Shown: piece after piece, positions 7,711-15,767 of the stretch
Position numbering within the stretch: the stretch's first letter is position 1
How the letters are laid out: every line of letters begins with the position of its first letter
From: CAZWSX01 sp964636985
Lineage (GTDB): Bacteria; Planctomycetota; Planctomycetia; Pirellulales; Pirellulaceae
DNA: 40,304 bases
Direction of reading: 5' to 3'
NCBI GenBank assembly: GCA_964636985.1
Contig: CAZWSX010000045.1
Span: forward strand, 1-40,304
Made by a program: the position numbers and the translations under genes
The notes under the pieces: model-generated
What the model was told of the DNA's origin: nothing
Seen by the model: only the letters and a program-made list of their open reading frames with translations
Database searches by the model: none

Positions 7711-7885
7711 CACTTCGCAAATCATCAATCATCAATCATCAATCAATTAATATCTTCCCTCGGGAAGCAGCGCGTATCATGTTGGCGTCCGCTCTTTGCC
7801 CGGACAGGAATGTCCGGGCTACTTTTCTTGTCTTCTCCGGTCTCTCCGGGGCGTGTCCTCAAAAGACGCGCGGTGAAATTTCCCA
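7711..7885 (+). repeat. Interspersed repeat, copy B (most complete)
   Basis: The most complete copy: CACTTCGCAAATCATCAATC and further ATCA words, AATTAAT, then GCAGCGCGTATCATGTTGG, a hairpin at 7798-7819 (GCCCGGACA, GGAA loop, TGTCCGGGC), CTTTTCTTGTCTTCTCC, GGGGCGTGTCCTC, and AAAGACGCGCGGTGAAATT. It ends about 20 bases before the start codon of the terminase large-subunit gene, so it may carry or replace that gene's promoter region. No protein is encoded, and terminal features of a known insertion sequence were not seen. Confidence 0.75.
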
Positions 7886-7906
7886 ATCCCTAAGGACAGG
7901 TAACTC

Positions 7907-9439
7907 ATGAGCGAGCAGCAACTCGACGAGCAACAAATACGGCGGCTGCTGGAGAACATGACCGACGACGACCTCTTGCGATTGAGCCCGCTCGGCACAA
8001 CCAAGAACCGCTCCCCGCACCCGCGGCAAGCCGACTTCCTTAGCCTCACTTGCGAAGAGGCTCTCTACGGCGGCGCCGCGGGCGGAGGCAAAACCGACGC
8101 CCTCCTGATGTGGCTCGCCGAAGGGGTCGCCGTTTCGGGCTACTCGGCGATCTTCTTTCGCCGCACCTACACGCAGCTCGTCAAATCGAACGACTCCCCG
8201 CTCACCAAATCGCACGAACTCTTCAAGCCGCTGGGCGGCAAGTTCAAGGCCAGTCAGTACCGCTGGACCTTCCCCTCCGGGGCGACGATCGAGTTCGGCC
8301 ACCTCCCGCACGAAATGAGCGTGATGGATTACCAGGGCCCGGCCTACCACCGCGTCGCCTTCGACGAACTGACGCAATTCTCCCAGGCCCAGTACACCTA
8401 CCTCTTCAGCCGCATGCGGATGCGAAACGATTTTCCCATCCGGATGGGCATCCGCAGCGCCACTAACCCAGGCGGACCCGGCCACACGTGGGTGAAAGCG
8501 CGGTTCATTACGCCCGAAGCAGAACGATCCATCCAGGAACTCCGCCCCAACGAGCCGAGTCCGAGCGGGCTAGTCTTTTGGCCCGCGAACAATCGCGCGT
8601 TCGTCCCCGCCCGCGTCGCCGACAACCCGTCGCTGGCCGTCGACGACTACATCCATCGCATGCAAACGAACCTGCCGCTGGTGCTGCGTCAGCGGCTGCT
8701 CAACGGCGATTGGTCAATTGTGGAAGATGCGATCATCCGGCTCGATTGGCTGCGGTACTTTACCGAACAAGGCGGCATGCTGCGGGCGCTCGATGCCGAT
8801 GGCCAAGAGCGCTGGCAGGTCGACGAGCGCCAGTGCGAAAGGTTCGCGACGATTGATACCGCAGGCACCAGCGCGCAGAAAGCGGCCGAGCGCCGTGGAA
8901 AGCCCGCCAGTTGGTCCGTCTGCCAGATCTGGGACTACTGGCCGCAAACGAAGTTTTTATTCTTGCGACACGTGTGGCGCGACCGCGTCGCCTGGGAAGG
9001 TCTTAAGTCGGGCGTCCGCCACACGCTGAACCAATGGAAGCCGCAGCGAGTCCTGATCGAAAACGCCCACCACGGCCCGCCCCTCCAGGCGGAACTAAGC
9101 AACTTCCACACCGAGTTGATCAGCACGTTCCCCGGTCGCAGCAGCGAGTCCGGCCGCCCCGGCAAAGTCGAGCGGGCGACCGCCCTGCTCAACAAGCTCG
9201 AGCAAGGCGAAGTCTTCCTCCCCAGGTTCAACAACAAGTGGCTCCCCGAACTGGAAGCGGAATGGCTTTCGTGGACCGGCCTCCACGAAGAAACAAGCGA
9301 CCAAATCGACGCCGCCGCCTACGCCGCAAGACATGCCGCCACCGGCTACTGCTGGAACCCGCTGCTGCTATCCCCTTGCGGCCACACCGGCCGCAGCCTC
9401 ATGGGCACGGTGCTCCTGAGCACCGCGATCCGCAACTAA
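7907..9439 (+). CDS. Phage terminase large subunit (orphan)
   Basis: 510 residues, close to the usual size of a TerL DNA-packaging motor. The ATPase half has Walker A GGAAGGGKT at 55-63, Walker B with VAFDE ending at D153-E154, and the coupling motif SATNPGG at 184-190. The RNase H-like nuclease half has three acidic positions in the expected order: D317 in ATIDTAG, E385 in LIENAHHG and D468 in DQIDAAAY. AGGA lies ten bases before the ATG at 7907. All catalytic parts seem intact, so this is not an obvious pseudogene. Yet no portal, capsid, tail, integrase or lysis gene is present nearby, and glpD starts 53 bases after the stop. With the upstream small-subunit-like gene it forms an orphan terminase pair. 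It could be a prophage remnant, a domesticated packaging motor, or a helper for gene transfer; the sequence does not decide. Confidence 0.9.
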   Translation: MSEQQLDEQQIRRLLENMTDDDLLRLSPLGTTKNRSPHPRQADFLSLTCEEALYGGAAGGGKTDALLMWLAEGVAVSGYSAIFFRRTYTQLVKSNDSPLTKSHELFKPLGGKFKASQYRWTFPSGATIEFGHLPHEMSVMDYQGPAYHRVAFDELTQFSQAQYTYLFSRMRMRNDFPIRMGIRSATNPGGPGHTWVKARFITPEAERSIQELRPNEPSPSGLVFWPANNRAFVPARVADNPSLAVDDYIHRMQTNLPLVLRQRLLNGDWSIVEDAIIRLDWLRYFTEQGGMLRALDADGQERWQVDERQCERFATIDTAGTSAQKAAERRGKPASWSVCQIWDYWPQTKFLFLRHVWRDRVAWEGLKSGVRHTLNQWKPQRVLIENAHHGPPLQAELSNFHTELISTFPGRSSESGRPGKVERATALLNKLEQGEVFLPRFNNKWLPELEAEWLSWTGLHEETSDQIDAAAYAARHAATGYCWNPLLLSPCGHTGRSLMGTVLLSTAIRN

Positions 9440-9492
9440 CGCAACAAAAACGCACGCCAACCCCGCCAAATATTCCACGTATGATATTCCCC

Positions 9493-11052
9493 ATGAACCG
9501 CGCCTCCATGCGACGCAAAGTCTTCACCTCAAGCGAAACGTGGGACCTAGTCATCATCGGCGGCGGCGCCACCGGCGTCGGCGCAGCCGTCGACGCCGCC
9601 TCGCGCGGCTACCGCACCTTGCTGCTCGAACAACACGACTTCGGCAAAGGAACATCCACCCGCAGCACCAAACTAGTCCACGGCGGCGTGCGGTATCTCC
9701 GCCAAGGAAATATCTCGCTAGTCCGCGAAGCCCTCCGCGAACGCGGCCTCTTGCGACACAACGCCCCGCACCTGGTGCACGACCTGCCATTCATCGTGCC
9801 CAGCTACTCATGGTGGGCAAAACCCTACTACGCCATAGGCCTAACTTTATACGACTGGCTCGCCGGAAGCTTAGGATTCAGCCGCACGTACACGCTGTCA
9901 CGCGCAGCAGCGCTCGCGAAGAATCCCAATCTAAAATCCGCCGGGCTACGCGGCGGCGTCGTTTATTCGGACGGCCAATTCGACGACGCTCGCCTGCTGA
10001 TCAATCTCGCGCAAACCGCCGTCGAGCAAGGCGCAACGTTACTGAACTACGCTCGCGTGGTCGCCATTGAGAAGGACAGCGCCGGCAAAGTGAACGGCGT
10101 CGAAGTCGAGGATGTCAGCACCGGCGAACGCAAATCGATTTCCGCCCGCGCAGTCATCAACGCGACCGGGCCCTTCTGCGACGGCGTGCGGCGGCTAGCC
10201 GATTCAGCAGCAACGAATCTCGTTTCGCCGAGCCAGGGAGTGCACTTAGTCTTTGCAGGTTCCTTCCTGCCGAGCGATCACGCGATCATGGTGCCCGATA
10301 CGCCCGACGGTCGCGTGCTGTTCGCGATTCCCTGGCACGGCCACACGCTGGTTGGTACAACCGACGTCGCGATCAAAGACACGCCCCTGGAGCCGCTGGC
10401 CACCGAAGCCGAAATCGAGTTCATCCTGGAAACGGCAGGGCGCTATTTGCAGCGTGCGCCCACGCGGGCCGACATCCTGAGCGTCTTCGCTGGCATCCGG
10501 CCGCTGGTGAAGGCAGGCGGCGCGAAAAACACCGCGGCACTCTCGCGCGATCATACGATTCACATCGATGATTCGAACCTGCTGACCATCACAGGTGGCA
10601 AGTGGACGACGTATCGCAACATGGCCGAGGACTGCGTCAATCGCGCGGCCGCGATCGCTGGCCTGCCAGCCAAACCGTGCGTTACGAAGGAAATGCACGT
10701 CCATGGCTGGCTGGAAGCATCGAGCAAGCCGGCGCGATTTGCCGTGTACGGTGCCGACGCGGCAGCGATCGAAAAGCTCATCCAAACGGACCCGCCGCTC
10801 GGCGAGCCGCTGCATCCTGACCTGCCGATCCTCGCCGCCGAAGTCGTCTGGGCTGCAAGATACGAAATGGCCTGCACAGTCGAGGATGTGCTCGCACGGA
10901 GAACGCGGGCTTTATTTCTGAATGCCCGCGCAGCCATCGAGATGGCGCCGGCAGCGGCGAAACTTCTCGCCAGCGAACTCAACAGAGACGAATGCTGGCA
11001 GGCCGAGCAGGTGAACGAGTTTTCACGCGTGGCGCAAGGGTATCTGGTCTAA
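9493..11052 (+). CDS. glpD: Aerobic glycerol-3-phosphate dehydrogenase
   Basis: FAD-dependent, membrane-associated dehydrogenase that oxidises glycerol 3-phosphate to dihydroxyacetone phosphate and passes electrons to the quinone pool. The N-terminal dinucleotide-binding motif DLVIIGGGATGVGAA lies at 18-32, followed by the family segments STRSTKLVHGGVRYL and GGVVYSDGQFDDARL, the late FAD-binding segment FAGIRPLV, and TITGGKWTTYR near base 10590. The predicted length of 519 residues fits GlpD. Start is uncertain: ATGs at 9481, 9493 and 9508 are all in frame and none has a clear Shine-Dalgarno sequence; 9493 is a compromise. It follows the terminase gene by only 53 bases but is unrelated to it. 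The quinone acceptor would be menaquinone, whose synthesis genes mqnA and mqnC lie downstream. glpK, the previous pathway step, ends at 967. Confidence 0.95.
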   Translation: MNRASMRRKVFTSSETWDLVIIGGGATGVGAAVDAASRGYRTLLLEQHDFGKGTSTRSTKLVHGGVRYLRQGNISLVREALRERGLLRHNAPHLVHDLPFIVPSYSWWAKPYYAIGLTLYDWLAGSLGFSRTYTLSRAAALAKNPNLKSAGLRGGVVYSDGQFDDARLLINLAQTAVEQGATLLNYARVVAIEKDSAGKVNGVEVEDVSTGERKSISARAVINATGPFCDGVRRLADSAATNLVSPSQGVHLVFAGSFLPSDHAIMVPDTPDGRVLFAIPWHGHTLVGTTDVAIKDTPLEPLATEAEIEFILETAGRYLQRAPTRADILSVFAGIRPLVKAGGAKNTAALSRDHTIHIDDSNLLTITGGKWTTYRNMAEDCVNRAAAIAGLPAKPCVTKEMHVHGWLEASSKPARFAVYGADAAAIEKLIQTDPPLGEPLHPDLPILAAEVVWAARYEMACTVEDVLARRTRALFLNARAAIEMAPAAAKLLASELNRDECWQAEQVNEFSRVAQGYLV

Positions 11053-11175
11053 CTAGCCGCAGCGAGTTCCGATAGTGGAAGCGAGCGAGCAGGGGACATG
11101 ACGACTCGAACCCGCGAGAAACGCGAAGAAAATCAGAAAACCCGCCGATTCGGGCGCTGTAGAACTCTCAAAAAA

Positions 11176-11249
11176 TGGGCGGCGAGGGACTCGAACCCCC
11201 GACCCTCTCGGTGTAAGCGAGATGCTCTAACCAACTGAGCTAGCCGCCC
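11176..11249 (-). tRNA. tRNA-Val (anticodon TAC)
   Basis: On the minus strand the acceptor GGGCGGC pairs with GCCGCCC, the D-arm begins GCTCAGTTGGTTAGAGC, the anticodon stem TCTCG/CGAGA encloses the loop CTTACAC with anticodon TAC, and the T-arm reads GGGGGTTCGAGTCCC. It is 74 bases including discriminator A. CCA is not encoded; a run of five T follows on the minus strand and may terminate it. The rest of the 416-base space between glpD and the channel gene shows no other gene. Confidence 0.96.
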
Positions 11250-11468
11250 GGATTTTGCTGCTTTGCGCTGGCGTTTGGCGCGCCGGCGTTTCGGGTATCT
11301 TACCCCATGCATGCCGGGGTGCAAAATGCCCCTCAACGTGCTGCGCGATCGGAATTCCCAAGGGCAAGACACCTCACTTTGTGTCAGGGTTCGCTCTGTG
11401 CCGTCTGGGAGGGCATCCAGCGTGGATCGCGCGATTCGATTGTTCCTTCGTAGGTGACTTTGCCGCTT

Positions 11469-12353
11469 ATGATCGAGTACGACCGTCGTAGTTGGACTTC
11501 CCATCTTTTCGATATCCGCGGGTCGCTAGTCCGCGAGATCGCGATCCGGATGGCTTTGATTGGGCTGTGGACCCTCGCCATCGAGGCGGTCTTTTTCGTA
11601 TGTGAGCGCTACGGAATACCATCCCCCAAAGTGAATACGTCGATGCACACGCTGGTAGGCGTGGCACTCGGCTTGCTCTTGGTGTTTCGCACCAACGCCT
11701 CGTACGATCGGTGGTGGGAAGGGCGAAAGCTGTGGGGTGGAATCGTGAACGAAACGCGAAACCTCACGCGGCTGGCCCTCGTTCATTTAAACGTCGATCG
11801 CCAAACGGTGGAGCGAATTGTGCACCGGACGATCGCGCTCCCCTACGCGGCGATGCACCAGTTGCGCGACACCAAGTCGCTGGGAGAGGCCGCCAAGTAT
11901 TTTGGCGCGGAGACCCAGCGGCGGATCGAGTCGTCCCAACATCCGGGGCTGACAATGGCCACAGAAATCACGCAGCTGATCACCAAGAGCTATCACCAGG
12001 GGCTCATCGGCGAAAAGGCGATGTTCATGCTCGATCAGAACGTGCAATTGCTGATCGACTACATCGGCGGCTGCGAACGCATTCACAAGACGCCGTTGCC
12101 GTACGCTTACGTTGTCCATTTGCGGCGAGCGTTGATCGTCTACTTGGGGACGCTCCCCTTCGCTTTGGGCGACTTGGGATGGTGGGAATTGCCGGGCGTT
12201 TTGGCGATTTCGTTCACCTTCCTGGGGATCGAGGAAATCGGCGTCGAAATTGAAGACCCGTTCGAAGGCGAGCCGAACGACCTGCCGCTGGAATCGATCT
12301 GCCAGACGATCGAGAATAATCTCACGGCTATGCTGGCCGAAAATCGCGCTTAG
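11469..12353 (+). CDS. Bestrophin-family anion channel (UPF0187 / YneE-like)
   Basis: 294-residue membrane protein of the bestrophin/RFP-TM family, which forms pentameric anion channels. Diagnostic parts are LVFRTNASYDRWWEGRKLWG near residues 60-80 (the conserved R-x-N-x-S-Y-x-R-W core), hydrophobic segments around 20-40 and 55-65, a late hydrophobic pair near base 12130-12230, and the C-terminal IEDPFEGEPNDLPLE, the family signature. Start: ATG at 11469 with AGGTGA 11 bases upstream; a GTG at 11454 would add only five residues. The substrate ion and physiological role are not evident from its neighbours, a tRNA and menaquinone genes read from the other strand. Confidence 0.9.
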   Translation: MIEYDRRSWTSHLFDIRGSLVREIAIRMALIGLWTLAIEAVFFVCERYGIPSPKVNTSMHTLVGVALGLLLVFRTNASYDRWWEGRKLWGGIVNETRNLTRLALVHLNVDRQTVERIVHRTIALPYAAMHQLRDTKSLGEAAKYFGAETQRRIESSQHPGLTMATEITQLITKSYHQGLIGEKAMFMLDQNVQLLIDYIGGCERIHKTPLPYAYVVHLRRALIVYLGTLPFALGDLGWWELPGVLAISFTFLGIEEIGVEIEDPFEGEPNDLPLESICQTIENNLTAMLAENRA

Positions 12354-12379
12354 CAGTTCGTGATGATTTCTTGTGCGCA

Positions 12380-12404
12380 CACTGGCGTCTTTTGGACGCC
12401 AGTG
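12380..12404. other. Hairpin between convergent genes
   Basis: Perfect ten-base arms CACTGGCGTC / GACGCCAGTG around a five-base loop (TTTTG), placed in the 61-base space between the converging channel and mqnC genes. There is no T-run on either side, so any terminator role would be factor-assisted or structural. It resembles the other intergenic hairpins in shape but lacks their ACA-N4-TGT top. Confidence 0.55.
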
Positions 12405-12414
12405 CCACCCGCCG

Positions 12415-13569
12415 TTAGGTGCTGAGCGCGTGCACCGGTTGGGTGGCTTCGAGCCGCTTACGGTTTGCGAGCACCGCGAATTCTTCGCGCGCCGGTTCGT
12501 AGAGTTCGTAGCGGACGTTGCGTTGCCGTGGTTGCCAGCCAAGCTCGCTGATCGCGTCGCGAATTTGATCGAGCGTCAGGTAGTGGACCGTGCCCGCTTC
12601 GGCGACGACATTTTCCTCGATCATCAGGCTTCCCATATCGTTGGCCCCGTAGAGCAACGCGAGCTGTCCGATCTTGAGGCCTTGCGTGACCCAGCTCGAT
12701 TGGATGTTGGGGATGTTGTCCAGGTACAGCCGAGAGATCGCCTGTGTCTTGAGGTAATCGAACGAGCCCGACGGCGGCACGTCCTTCATCTCCGTGTGTT
12801 CGGGCTGGAAGGTCCAGCAGATAAAGGCTTTGTAGCCGTGGGTTTCGTCTTGAGCGCGGCGCAAGCGATCGAGGTGTTCCACCCGTTCGGCGATCGTTTC
12901 GATGTGGCCGAACATCATCGTGGCGGAGCTGACGCCGCCGAGTTCGTGCCAAACTCGCATCACATTCAGCCAGTCGTCGGTCATCACTTTGCCGCGCGTC
13001 ATTGCAGCGCGGACGCGATCGACGAGGATTTCCGCGCCGCCGCCAGGGATGCTGCCGAGGCCGGCCGCCTTGAGTCGCTCAAGGACGGTTCGAATCGGCA
13101 GCTTGTTCACCTTGGTGAAGTGATGCAACTCCGGCGGGCTAAAGCCGTGGATGTTGATTTGTGGATAGGCCGTTTTGATGTCGCGCAGCAGCTCTTCGTA
13201 CCATGCCAGGTCGTAGTCGGGATGGAGGCCGCCCTGCATCAGGATCTGATCGCCGCCGAGTTCGACGGTCTCACGAATCTTGTCGAGCAGCACCGGCCGC
13301 GACAGTACGTAGCCATCTTCCGCTTTGGGTTTTCGATAAAACGCGCAAAAGTCGCAAACGGCCGTGCAGACGTTGGTGTAGTTGATGTTCCGGTCGATGT
13401 TGTAAGTGCGATAATTCTCGGGGTGGAGTCGGCGCGTGACGGCGTCGGCGGCACGGCCGATCGCTGCCAGGTCTTCGCACGCAAAGAGCGCGAGCGCATC
13501 GTCAGGCGAGATACGTTCTCCAGCGGCGGCGCGGTCGAGGATGTGCTTCACGGAAGACGAGGCGGTCAT
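12415..13569 (-). CDS. mqnC: Cyclic dehypoxanthinyl futalosine synthase
   Basis: Radical SAM enzyme of the futalosine route to menaquinone; it cyclises dehypoxanthinyl futalosine. 384 residues. The iron-sulfur motif CTAVCDFC (C68, C72, C75; CX3CX2C) is followed by AFYRKP, the usual MqnC continuation. Further marks are INIHGFSPPELHH, the SIPGGGAEIL segment and HGYKAFICWTFQPEHTEM, close to the G-Y-x-A-F-I-x-W-T-F-Q-P pattern that separates MqnC from the aminofutalosine synthase MqnE. Its ATG at 13569 overlaps the mqnA stop as ATGA, so it is probably translated by coupling to mqnA. The other genes of the pathway (mqnB, mqnD, mqnE) are not in this window. Confidence 0.92.
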   Translation of the reverse strand: MTASSSVKHILDRAAAGERISPDDALALFACEDLAAIGRAADAVTRRLHPENYRTYNIDRNINYTNVCTAVCDFCAFYRKPKAEDGYVLSRPVLLDKIRETVELGGDQILMQGGLHPDYDLAWYEELLRDIKTAYPQINIHGFSPPELHHFTKVNKLPIRTVLERLKAAGLGSIPGGGAEILVDRVRAAMTRGKVMTDDWLNVMRVWHELGGVSSATMMFGHIETIAERVEHLDRLRRAQDETHGYKAFICWTFQPEHTEMKDVPPSGSFDYLKTQAISRLYLDNIPNIQSSWVTQGLKIGQLALLYGANDMGSLMIEENVVAEAGTVHYLTLDQIRDAISELGWQPRQRNVRYELYEPAREEFAVLANRKRLEATQPVHALST

Positions 13570-14435
13570 AGCGTGCTTTCCAGCTTCGAAATCGGTAATG
13601 GCTTGAGGGCAAGATTTTCAATTGGCGCGATCGACTCGGAAGGGAGCATCTTCGGCACGAGGTCGAGTGCTGCAGCGCGTTTACGGAAGTCGGCGAGAGC
13701 AAATTGTTCGCGCGATCCCAGGAAAAAGTACAAGTTGTCGCGCAGGTACGACAGGCACGCAGCTTCCTCGAGGCGATACTTCGGAGCTTCGTGAGCTGCG
13801 ATCGCTTCCAATTGGCTAACCCCCGCATCGCGCGACGCATTGAGCGCCGCTTCGACTTGATTCCAGAGTGGCCCTTTCGTTTGCGCAAACGACCACGAGG
13901 CGACCCATAGCGCGAAGACAAACGGCAAGCCGGTTTGGTGGTTCCACTCGTGTCCCAAGTCCCACACGGTGTGCCAACCGGTCGTTGGCAAATGCATGGC
14001 GCGGTCGCCTATAATCAGCACCGCATCGGCATCGTTCTGATCCAACGGAACGTCGATGGGAAACGGCAGAAGCGCGGGGCGAATGGCAAATCGATCCTGC
14101 AAAAGGACTTGGACCAGCGCCGCGCTGGTTCGCGAGCCTTCGTCCAGTGCGAGCGTTTTGATTTGATCGCACGGCACGCGGCTGACGAGCTTTACGCTCC
14201 AGACGGGGCCGCGACAGCCAATGCACGCCGTCGAAATACTGGCCACGCCCGGCATGCGGAAGTACTCGACCGACGGAATGAGCGCGACATCGTAACGCCC
14301 CGACTGCAGGCCATCGGCCAGGCGACTCGGGAGATCGAACGTGATTTCGGCCTCGGGCAGGCGCTCGTGGAGTCCGTGCACGAGCGGCTTGGTGTTCAGG
14401 TACGACACGGCGCCGATTCGAACGGAGCTGATCAC
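13566..14435 (-). CDS. mqnA: Chorismate dehydratase (menaquinone, futalosine pathway)
   Basis: Converts chorismate to 3-[(1-carboxyvinyl)oxy]benzoate, the first committed step of the futalosine pathway. 289 residues, the usual MqnA length, with a periplasmic-binding-protein-like fold. Typical segments are RIGAVSYLNTKPLVHGL at the N-terminus, DVALIPSVEYF, and GPVWSVKLVSR. I chose the GTG at 14435: AAGG lies eight bases upstream, the family starts right at this point, and the frame upstream runs over the divergent methyltransferase gene. The stop overlaps the mqnC start by four bases, giving an mqnA-mqnC operon. With glpD in the same window, this shows a respiratory chain probably based on menaquinone. 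Confidence 0.92.
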   Translation of the reverse strand: MISSVRIGAVSYLNTKPLVHGLHERLPEAEITFDLPSRLADGLQSGRYDVALIPSVEYFRMPGVASISTACIGCRGPVWSVKLVSRVPCDQIKTLALDEGSRTSAALVQVLLQDRFAIRPALLPFPIDVPLDQNDADAVLIIGDRAMHLPTTGWHTVWDLGHEWNHQTGLPFVFALWVASWSFAQTKGPLWNQVEAALNASRDAGVSQLEAIAAHEAPKYRLEEAACLSYLRDNLYFFLGSREQFALADFRKRAAALDLVPKMLPSESIAPIENLALKPLPISKLESTL

Positions 14436-14551
14436 GACAAAGACCTTGTGAATTGTGTGCCGCGTGACCGCTAAAAACTGATAAAGGGCTTCGACTCGCC
14501 GAAGCCGGCACCGCAGGACGCCGGACCGCTGATTATAGGTCCGACGGCCAT

Positions 14552-14682
14552 GGTGCGGGAGGGTAACACGGTGCGGGAGGGTAAAGCGACCGCCGTTACG
14601 CCCCACTGATGTGAAGTCTAGGGGGAATTCGCCGTCGCTCAACCCTCCCGATACGATAACCGCAGTCGCGCGGGTAGGATAA
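14552..14682. promoter_or_regulatory. Repeated CGGGAGGGT elements in the divergent mqnA / methyltransferase region
   Basis: GGTGCGGGAGGGTAA occurs at 14552-14566 and again at 14570-14584, a period of 18 bases. A diverged version, GCGCGGGTAGGATAA, follows at 14668-14682, and an inverted core (AACCCTCCCG) at 14641-14650. They sit in the 291-base region between divergent start codons, the usual place for a shared operator. The regulator is unknown; no other gene fits in this region. Confidence 0.45.
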
Positions 14683-14726
14683 CTTGGCGAAATCCGAACG
14701 CTCTCCATCAAGTTGAACCCGCCATC

Positions 14727-15755
14727 ATGCTTACGCTCGCCCGTCAGGATCCTGCGGACATTTTCGATCTCTACCGCAGCAACTACGCGACAGAAATTCT
14801 CACGGCGGCAGTGGCGCACTTTGGCGTTTTCAAAACACTGGCCGGTGGCCCGCTGTCGCAGGAGGAGCTGTGCGCCGCGATTGGTTTGGCGCCACGCCCT
14901 GGGATTGTGCTGACGACGGCACTTGCGGCCATGAAGCTGATTGCGCGTCGCGATGGCGTATGGCACGCGACTCCGCTGGCGGCCGATCATCTTGTCGCCG
15001 GGAAAGAACATGACATCGGCGGCTACGTGGCGCTGATGGCGACCGCGCCCGGCGTCGTTGAGCTGGTCGACCGGCTGAAGACGAATCGCCCCGCGAACGA
15101 ATCAGGGCCGGGAGCCGCGTTCATCTATCGCGACGGGCTCAAGAGCGCCATGGACAACGCGGCGCTGGCGCGGCATTTCACGATGGCGCTGGCGGGCCGC
15201 GCGCGTGTGGTGTCGCCCTTTCTGGCAAACAAATTGGATTGGAGTAACAAGCGCAAGCTGCTCGACATCGGTTCTGGATCGGGTTTTTATGCGATCGCGG
15301 CGGTGGAGCGTTGGCCGCAACTGGAAGCGATCGCTCTCGATCGACCTGAAGTTCTGCGCGTGGCACGGGAGATGGCGGCTGAATCACCGGCCGCGAGCCG
15401 CATCTCCTTCGCCGAAGCCGATATGTTTGCCGATACATTCCCCAGCGGCTGCGATGTGATGCTGCTCTCTAACATTCTGCACGACTGGGATGAACCGGAG
15501 TGCCAAAAGTTGGTTAGCAAGTGCGCCGCGGCCCTGCCGCCCGGCGGGCAATTGGTGATCCACGATGTGCTACTGAACGACGCTCTCGATGGCCCGCTGA
15601 ACATGGCGCTCTACTCGGCGGCTCTCTTTTCGTTGACGGAGGGGCGCGCGTACTCTGAACGAGAGTACCGGGGCTGGATCGGTGCGGCCGGCTTGCACTA
15701 CGAAAAGACGGTTCCAACGCTCGCCAACTGCCACGCGATCGTGGCTGGTAAATAA
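14727..15755 (+). CDS. SAM-dependent O-methyltransferase, COMT/hydroxyneurosporene type
   Basis: 342 residues. An N-terminal winged-helix dimerisation region (ATEILTAAVAHFGVFKTLAGG, then LSQEELCAAIGL) is followed by a Rossmann methyltransferase domain with SAM-binding motif LLDIGSGSG near 178-186, an acidic strand end ALDRPEVL, and LSNILHDWDEPECQKL, the HDW segment that carries the catalytic His in plant-type O-methyltransferases. This is the layout of acetylserotonin, caffeate and hydroxyneurosporene O-methyltransferases. It is divergent from mqnA; a link to quinone chemistry is possible but the protein is not of the UbiE/MenG type. The substrate is unknown. Confidence 0.85.
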   Translation: MLTLARQDPADIFDLYRSNYATEILTAAVAHFGVFKTLAGGPLSQEELCAAIGLAPRPGIVLTTALAAMKLIARRDGVWHATPLAADHLVAGKEHDIGGYVALMATAPGVVELVDRLKTNRPANESGPGAAFIYRDGLKSAMDNAALARHFTMALAGRARVVSPFLANKLDWSNKRKLLDIGSGSGFYAIAAVERWPQLEAIALDRPEVLRVAREMAAESPAASRISFAEADMFADTFPSGCDVMLLSNILHDWDEPECQKLVSKCAAALPPGGQLVIHDVLLNDALDGPLNMALYSAALFSLTEGRAYSEREYRGWIGAAGLHYEKTVPTLANCHAIVAGK

Positions 15756-15767
15756 GACGCAATCCGC

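Noticed and set aside
2290..7752. CRISPR array suspected from repeated AATCATC words
   Set aside because: The repeats are not evenly spaced, have no unique spacers of constant length, and no cas gene is present.
6831..9439. A complete prophage
   Set aside because: Only terminase-type genes are present; glpD follows after 53 bases and the kinase operon precedes, with no structural, lysis or integrase genes.
9034..9492. Extension of the glpD frame into the terminase gene
   Set aside because: The translation is arginine/proline-rich shadow sequence of the large-subunit gene; GlpD family likeness begins after 9493.
11090..11125. tRNA fragment (GACTCGAACCCGCGAG) beside tRNA-Val
   Set aside because: Only the T-loop-like words match; neither the T-stem nor the acceptor can pair.
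14436..15011. Upstream extension of the mqnA frame
   Set aside because: It runs opposite to the well-supported methyltransferase gene, lies beyond the conserved MqnA start, and has no family likeness.
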